DNA of 64,000 nt, from NCBI GenBank assembly GCA_019635435.1, contig JAHBZM010000001.1:2170001-2234000 (forward strand), given 5' to 3'. The notes under the pieces were generated by a model. It was not told the DNA's origin. It ran no database searches and was given only the letters and a program-made list of their open reading frames with translations. Of this stretch, positions 60,796 through 64,000 are shown piece after piece (position 1 is the first letter of the stretch; each line of letters begins with the position of its first letter). This stretch comes from Ramlibacter sp. (GTDB lineage Bacteria; Pseudomonadota; Gammaproteobacteria; Burkholderiales; Burkholderiaceae_C). Both the position numbers and the translations under genes were made by a program.

Positions 60796-61989
60796 TCAGG
60801 CAAACAGTTGGGCCAGGTCAATGCCGTCGTACATCCATTTGAGGCCGGCAAAACCGGCCGACTCGGTGCCGCTTTGGAACATCTGGTTGCGCAGCTCGCG
60901 CTGCACACCCGACGCATGGTAGATGTCGCCGTAAAAACGTGCCGTCAGCTGGACCCGGCCCGTGCGCAGGTAGCGCGCCTGCTGGTAGGCCTGAAACGCG
61001 GCCGGCACATCGCCACGCGTGTGGCGCAGTGCTTCGCGCAGCACCACGGCGTCTTCAATGGCCTGGCCGGCCCCCTGCGCCAGGTACTGCAGCATGGGGT
61101 GGGCGGCATCGCCCAGCAGGGTGACGCGCCGGTCGGTCCAGTTCTTCACGGGTTCGCGGTCGCACAGCACCCACATCTTCCAGGTCTCGATCTTGCCCAG
61201 CAGCTCGCGCACCTGGGGCACGGCCCCGGCAAACCGTTCATTGAGCTCGGCCGTGTCGCCAAAGGTGTTCCAGCCCTCGTCGTACTTGTTGCTGTGGAAC
61301 ACCGCCACCAGGTTGAACAGCTCGCCCCGGCGCAAGGGGTAGTGCACCAGATGGGTTTTTTCGCCGCCCCACAGCAGCACGTCGTCGCTCCACAGATGGG
61401 CTGGCACGTCCTCGCGCCGGAGCACGGCGCGGTAGGCGATGTGGCCCGAGACGCGGGGCTTGCCGTCGCCCACCACGGCTTCTCGCACGCGGCTCCACAT
61501 GCCATCGGCGCCGACCAGGGCCGTGCCCTCAAGGACCTCGCCGCCTTGCAGCGTGATGCGCACCTGCGACGCGGTTTGCGTGAACGACTCGACCTTGCTG
61601 CCGGTGCGCAGCGTGACCTGGGGCAGGGCGGCGCAGGCGTCCAGAAACACCTGGTGCAGGTCGGCGCGGTAGATCACGCCATATGGAAAACCGTAGGCGG
61701 CGCGCGCCACGTCGCCCAGCGGCACCCGGACCACCCGTTCGCCCGTGCGCACGTCGTTCATGCCCAGCCCGGGGGGGAAATAGGCCACCCGCGAGACGGC
61801 CTCGGTCAGGCCCAGGTGATCAAACATGCGGAAGATGTTGGGCCCCAGCTGGATGCCCGCGCCGATCTCGCCGAACGTCGAGGCCTGCTCCAGCACGGTC
61901 ACCGCATGGCCGTCGCGCGCCAGCACGCAGGCCGCGGCAAGGCCACCAATGCCGCCGCCGGCGATCAGGATGGGAAGCGTCTGCGCCAT
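60796..61989 (-). CDS. 3-Hydroxybenzoate 6-hydroxylase-like FAD monooxygenase
   Basis: A 397-residue group A flavin monooxygenase: FAD motif ILIAGGGIGGLAAACVLARDGHAVTVLEQ, the GAGIQLGPN segment, a DG motif (ALVGADGMWSRVREAV) and the second FAD motif RVTLLGDAAHPMLQYLAQGAGQAIEDA. Length and the HPMLQYLAQGAGQA block match 3-hydroxybenzoate 6-hydroxylases, which make gentisate with NADH and O2; salicylate 1-hydroxylases are close relatives. Gentisate dioxygenase in the same operon supports the 6-hydroxylase assignment. Start 61989 is the only one that gives a normal N-terminus. Confidence 0.88.
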   Translation of the reverse strand: MAQTLPILIAGGGIGGLAAACVLARDGHAVTVLEQASTFGEIGAGIQLGPNIFRMFDHLGLTEAVSRVAYFPPGLGMNDVRTGERVVRVPLGDVARAAYGFPYGVIYRADLHQVFLDACAALPQVTLRTGSKVESFTQTASQVRITLQGGEVLEGTALVGADGMWSRVREAVVGDGKPRVSGHIAYRAVLRREDVPAHLWSDDVLLWGGEKTHLVHYPLRRGELFNLVAVFHSNKYDEGWNTFGDTAELNERFAGAVPQVRELLGKIETWKMWVLCDREPVKNWTDRRVTLLGDAAHPMLQYLAQGAGQAIEDAVVLREALRHTRGDVPAAFQAYQQARYLRTGRVQLTARFYGDIYHASGVQRELRNQMFQSGTESAGFAGLKWMYDGIDLAQLFA

Positions 61990-62017
61990 GTCTTGTCTCC
62001 GTCGTTGCGCTGGTTTA

Positions 62018-62037
62018 TTGATAAGTATACATACCAT
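62018..62037. promoter_or_regulatory. Probable MarR operator between the monooxygenase and marR genes
   Basis: TTGATAAGTATACATACCAT contains a central GTATAC palindrome (62025-62030) in an otherwise GC-rich 102-nt divergent gap. On the minus strand it includes a -10-like TATACT. It resembles the site upstream of the TRAP receptor gene at 57590. Binding is inferred. Confidence 0.55.
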
Positions 62038-62091
62038 TTGGGCCGGCGTCCGCGCCTTTTGCGGCGGGTGGCAATCGCTACACTCGCGACC

Positions 62092-62535
62092 ATGGCAAAA
62101 AGCTTTGACTTCCAGCATGCGCCGGGGCACCTGATCCGGCGCGCGCACCAGTTGGCCGTGGCGATCTTCATGGAGGAAACCGGCGAGTTCGACATGACCC
62201 CGGTCCAGTTTGCCATCCTCAATGCACTGATTGACGACCCGGGGGAAGACCAGGTCACGCTGGCCGGGCGGGTGGCATTTGACGCCGCCACATCGGGTTC
62301 GGTGATCAGTCGCCTCGAGGCCAAGGGCCTGGTGCGGCGCGAGGCCGATCCGGGCGACCGGCGGCGCAAGCTGCTGTGGGTCACCCCCGAGGGCGAATCC
62401 ATGGCGCTGCGCATGAAACGTGCCGTGGCCCGGGCGCAGTCGCGCATCGTGGGTCCGCTGGACGACGCCGAGCGTGCCCAGCTGGTGCAATTGCTGGGCA
62501 AGTTGGTGGCGGGGCACGAAGACGCCGGGGCCTGA
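62092..62535 (+). CDS. MarR-family transcriptional regulator
   Basis: A 147-residue regulator with the MarR winged helix: LIRRAHQLAVAIFMEETGEFDMTPVQFAILNALIDDPGEDQVTLAGRVAFDAATSGSVISRLEAKGLVRREADPGDRRRKLLWVTPEGESM. It is divergent from the 3-hydroxybenzoate hydroxylase operon and most likely represses it until an aromatic acid or its product binds. ATG 62092 is chosen because the long upstream open frame is antisense to the monooxygenase. Confidence 0.93.
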   Translation: MAKSFDFQHAPGHLIRRAHQLAVAIFMEETGEFDMTPVQFAILNALIDDPGEDQVTLAGRVAFDAATSGSVISRLEAKGLVRREADPGDRRRKLLWVTPEGESMALRMKRAVARAQSRIVGPLDDAERAQLVQLLGKLVAGHEDAGA

Positions 62536-62682
62536 GCCCGCGCGCCGGGCCCACGGCCGCCTGGCGGGCGGGGCTGAGGCAGCTGTCGGCTCTGTCCTAC
62601 GCCGCTATCAGCGGCCCGCCGGATGCACAGCCAGGCGGCGGGTGCTGCAATGAGGAGATACCTTCACAGACAGGAGCCTCCC

Positions 62683-63339
62683 ATGAAAACCATCCATCTC
62701 GCCCGCCGCACCCTTGCGCTCACCACCCTTTCGGCAGCCGTGTTGCTCGCGGCCTGCGCCGACATGACGCCCAACCAGAAGGGCACGGCCGTGGGGGCTG
62801 GCGTGGGTGCCGTGGCCGGCGCCGCCATTGGCGGCAACACCCAGGGGGCGGCCATCGGGGCCGGTCTGGGCGCGCTCGGGGGCTATGTGTGGTCCAAGCA
62901 CATGCAGGACAAAAAGGCTGCCATGGAGCGCGCCACGGCCGGCACCGGCGTGGCCGTGACGCAGACCGCCGACAACCAGCTCAAGCTCAACATCCCCAGC
63001 GACATTTCGTTCGACACGGGCCGCGCCGACATCAAGCCCAGCCTGCAGCCCGTGCTCGACCAGTTTGCCAATGGACTGGGCTCCCAGCCCAACACCGAGA
63101 TCCGCATCATCGGCCACACCGACAGCACGGGCCCCGACTCGGTCAATGACCCGCTGTCGCTGCAGCGCGCCGCCAGTGCGCGCGACTACCTGGCCGCGCG
63201 CGGCGTGGACCCGCAGCGCGTGATGATCAATGGCCGCGGGGAGCATGAGCCGATCGCCGACAACAGCACCGAGGCCGGTCGTGCCCGCAACCGGCGCGTG
63301 GAAATCTACCTGGCTGAGCGCCCGATCGCTTCCCGCTAG
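62683..63339 (+). CDS. OmpA-family outer membrane lipoprotein (YiaD-like)
   Basis: A 218-residue protein. The lipoprotein signal ends in VLLAAC (lipidated Cys25). A glycine-zipper segment (KGTAVGAGVGAVAGAAIGGNTQGAAIGAGLGALGGYVW) spans about residues 30-68. The C-terminal OmpA domain (about 100-214) has ISFDTGRADIKPSL, IRIIGHTDSTGPDSVNDPLSLQRAASARDYLAARGVD and RARNRRVEIYL, the residues that bind diaminopimelate of peptidoglycan. It is preceded by CAGGAG. It probably links the outer membrane to the wall. Confidence 0.95.
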   Translation: MKTIHLARRTLALTTLSAAVLLAACADMTPNQKGTAVGAGVGAVAGAAIGGNTQGAAIGAGLGALGGYVWSKHMQDKKAAMERATAGTGVAVTQTADNQLKLNIPSDISFDTGRADIKPSLQPVLDQFANGLGSQPNTEIRIIGHTDSTGPDSVNDPLSLQRAASARDYLAARGVDPQRVMINGRGEHEPIADNSTEAGRARNRRVEIYLAERPIASR

Positions 63340-63353
63340 GCGGTTCGCGGGCT

Positions 63354-64000
63354 TCAGCCGCGCAGCAGTTGCGGCAGGGCCCGCGCAGTGGGCACCTGCG
63401 GGAACACCGCCCTGGCGACCCGCTGGGGCTCCAGCCCGAAGCACTCACCGGCCGCTGAGGCAATGAGTGCGTCCAGCCCGGTGGTGGCCTGCAGGTCACG
63501 CCCCTGGTAGAGCGCGCCCGGCTCCAGGCCAGGCCAGTCACCCAGCACGCGCCCCCCCTGAACCGAGCCGCCCAGCAGCATGGCCACCGACGCCGTGCCA
63601 TGGTCGGTGCCCCCGGTGCCGTTGGCGGCCACCGTGCGGCCGAACTCCGTGGCCACCAGCACCGTGGTGTGGGCCCAGGCATCCCCCAGACCCTCGCGCA
63701 GCGCCGCAATCAGCGCATCCAGTGACTTGAGCTGGTTGGCCAGCCGCGGGTTCTGCGCGCTGTGCGTGTCCCAGCCATTGGTTTCGAGCATGGCGATGCG
63801 CGGGCCGGCCGGCTGCGAGAGAAAACGCGCTGCAAGCTGGCCCAGTTCGGCAGGGTTTTGCCGCGTGGCGCCGCCGGCCATGCCGCGCGCCTCCATGGCC
63901 GCAGCCCACATGGCGTGAAGCTGGGCGTCCTGCGCATACAGTTGCTGCACCCGCTCCAGCAGGTCGTCGGGCGCCTGGCGCAAGGCCGATGGCGCGTAGG
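63354..64000 (-). CDS. DUF1501 family protein (partial, N-terminus beyond window)
   Basis: The frame stays open to the right edge, so only the C-terminal 215 or so residues are visible. Blocks typical of DUF1501 are MLETNGWDTHSAQNPRLANQL, WAHTTVLVATEFGRTVAANGTGGTDHGTASVAMLLGG and GGRVLGDWPGL. These proteins are usually Tat-exported, have an alkaline phosphatase-like fold and pair with a DUF1800 gene. The role is unknown. It is convergent with the OmpA-family gene (14-nt gap). Confidence 0.9.
   Translation of the reverse strand, partial: YAPSALRQAPDDLLERVQQLYAQDAQLHAMWAAAMEARGMAGGATRQNPAELGQLAARFLSQPAGPRIAMLETNGWDTHSAQNPRLANQLKSLDALIAALREGLGDAWAHTTVLVATEFGRTVAANGTGGTDHGTASVAMLLGGSVQGGRVLGDWPGLEPGALYQGRDLQATTGLDALIASAAGECFGLEPQRVARAVFPQVPTARALPQLLRG

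Noticed and set aside
62018..62091. Rightward start of the MarR gene far upstream (long open frame back to 60787)
   Set aside because: The upstream part is antisense to the FAD monooxygenase; the ATG at 62092 gives the normal MarR length.

Overview
The window is a GC-rich, densely packed chromosomal segment. Gene content points to a betaproteobacterium of the order Burkholderiales, most likely Comamonadaceae. The signs are the complete hut regulon with formimidoylglutamate deiminase, a Bug/TctC-type receptor, the thrS-infC-rpmI-rplT-pheST-ihfA-merR-tRNA-Pro block, an AKAP-repeat SWIB protein, and short dispersed stem-loop repeats of the kind common in that family. This assignment comes from recognising protein families by eye, not from a search.

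Layout. 1-855: the edge of a toxin-antitoxin pair (antitoxin tail plus ParE-like toxin) and one small membrane protein. 856-12286: histidine utilisation. hutU, hutH and a taurine/nitrate-type ABC transporter run leftward; hutC-hutD-hutI-hutG-hutF run rightward in overlapping genes, with an unusual Asp/Glu-racemase-like gene behind them. Two near-identical HutC-type operators sit between the arms. 12320-15317: a BigR-type sulfide/persulfide module (persulfide dioxygenase-like MBL enzyme divergent from an ArsR regulator, two YeeE/YedE half-transporters and a TauE/SafE permease). 15318-20166: an accessory stretch of small hypothetical and membrane genes, including a membrane protein ending in a type IV pilin-like domain and a predicted papain-like cysteine peptidase. 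20167-26546: AraC/MFS pair, bactofilin, a DUF1631 protein and a Cys-containing secreted protein.

26551-37584: an apparently uncharacterised catabolic operon. A tripartite tricarboxylate transporter (TctCBA) is followed by two TIM-barrel isomerases, an enolase-superfamily enzyme, a Gfo/Idh/MocA dehydrogenase and a DUF993 aldolase-like protein. A TetR regulator and a divergent ThDP enzyme are tied to it by two related 8-4-8 operators. 37663-41630: SWIB/histone-like protein, two EamA exporters, Lrp-RraA, and a gamma-glutamylcyclotransferase-like protein. 41631-43217: isocitrate lyase behind an AT-rich leader with a perfect 20-bp inverted repeat.

43352-51703: translation genes. Upstream of thrS is what looks like a classical ribosome-mediated attenuator: a 13-residue ORF with three Thr codons, then a strong intrinsic terminator 18 nt before the thrS start. 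infC begins with ATC. 51836-55877: adenylate-cyclase/FHA protein, a TagH-like FHA protein and a transmembrane Ser/Thr kinase, resembling the phosphorylation branch of type VI secretion control but with no secretion genes nearby. 55902-63339: Nudix hydrolase, a 3-hydroxybenzoate/gentisate operon (monooxygenase, gentisate dioxygenase, FAH-type hydrolase, an extra FAD oxidoreductase, an orphan TRAP receptor) with a divergent MarR regulator, and an OmpA-family lipoprotein. The window closes inside a DUF1501 gene.

Best leads: the thrS leader, the three-copy dispersed repeat translated inside hutD, the TctABC-linked pathway, the pilin-domain membrane protein, and the cysteine-peptidase-like protein.
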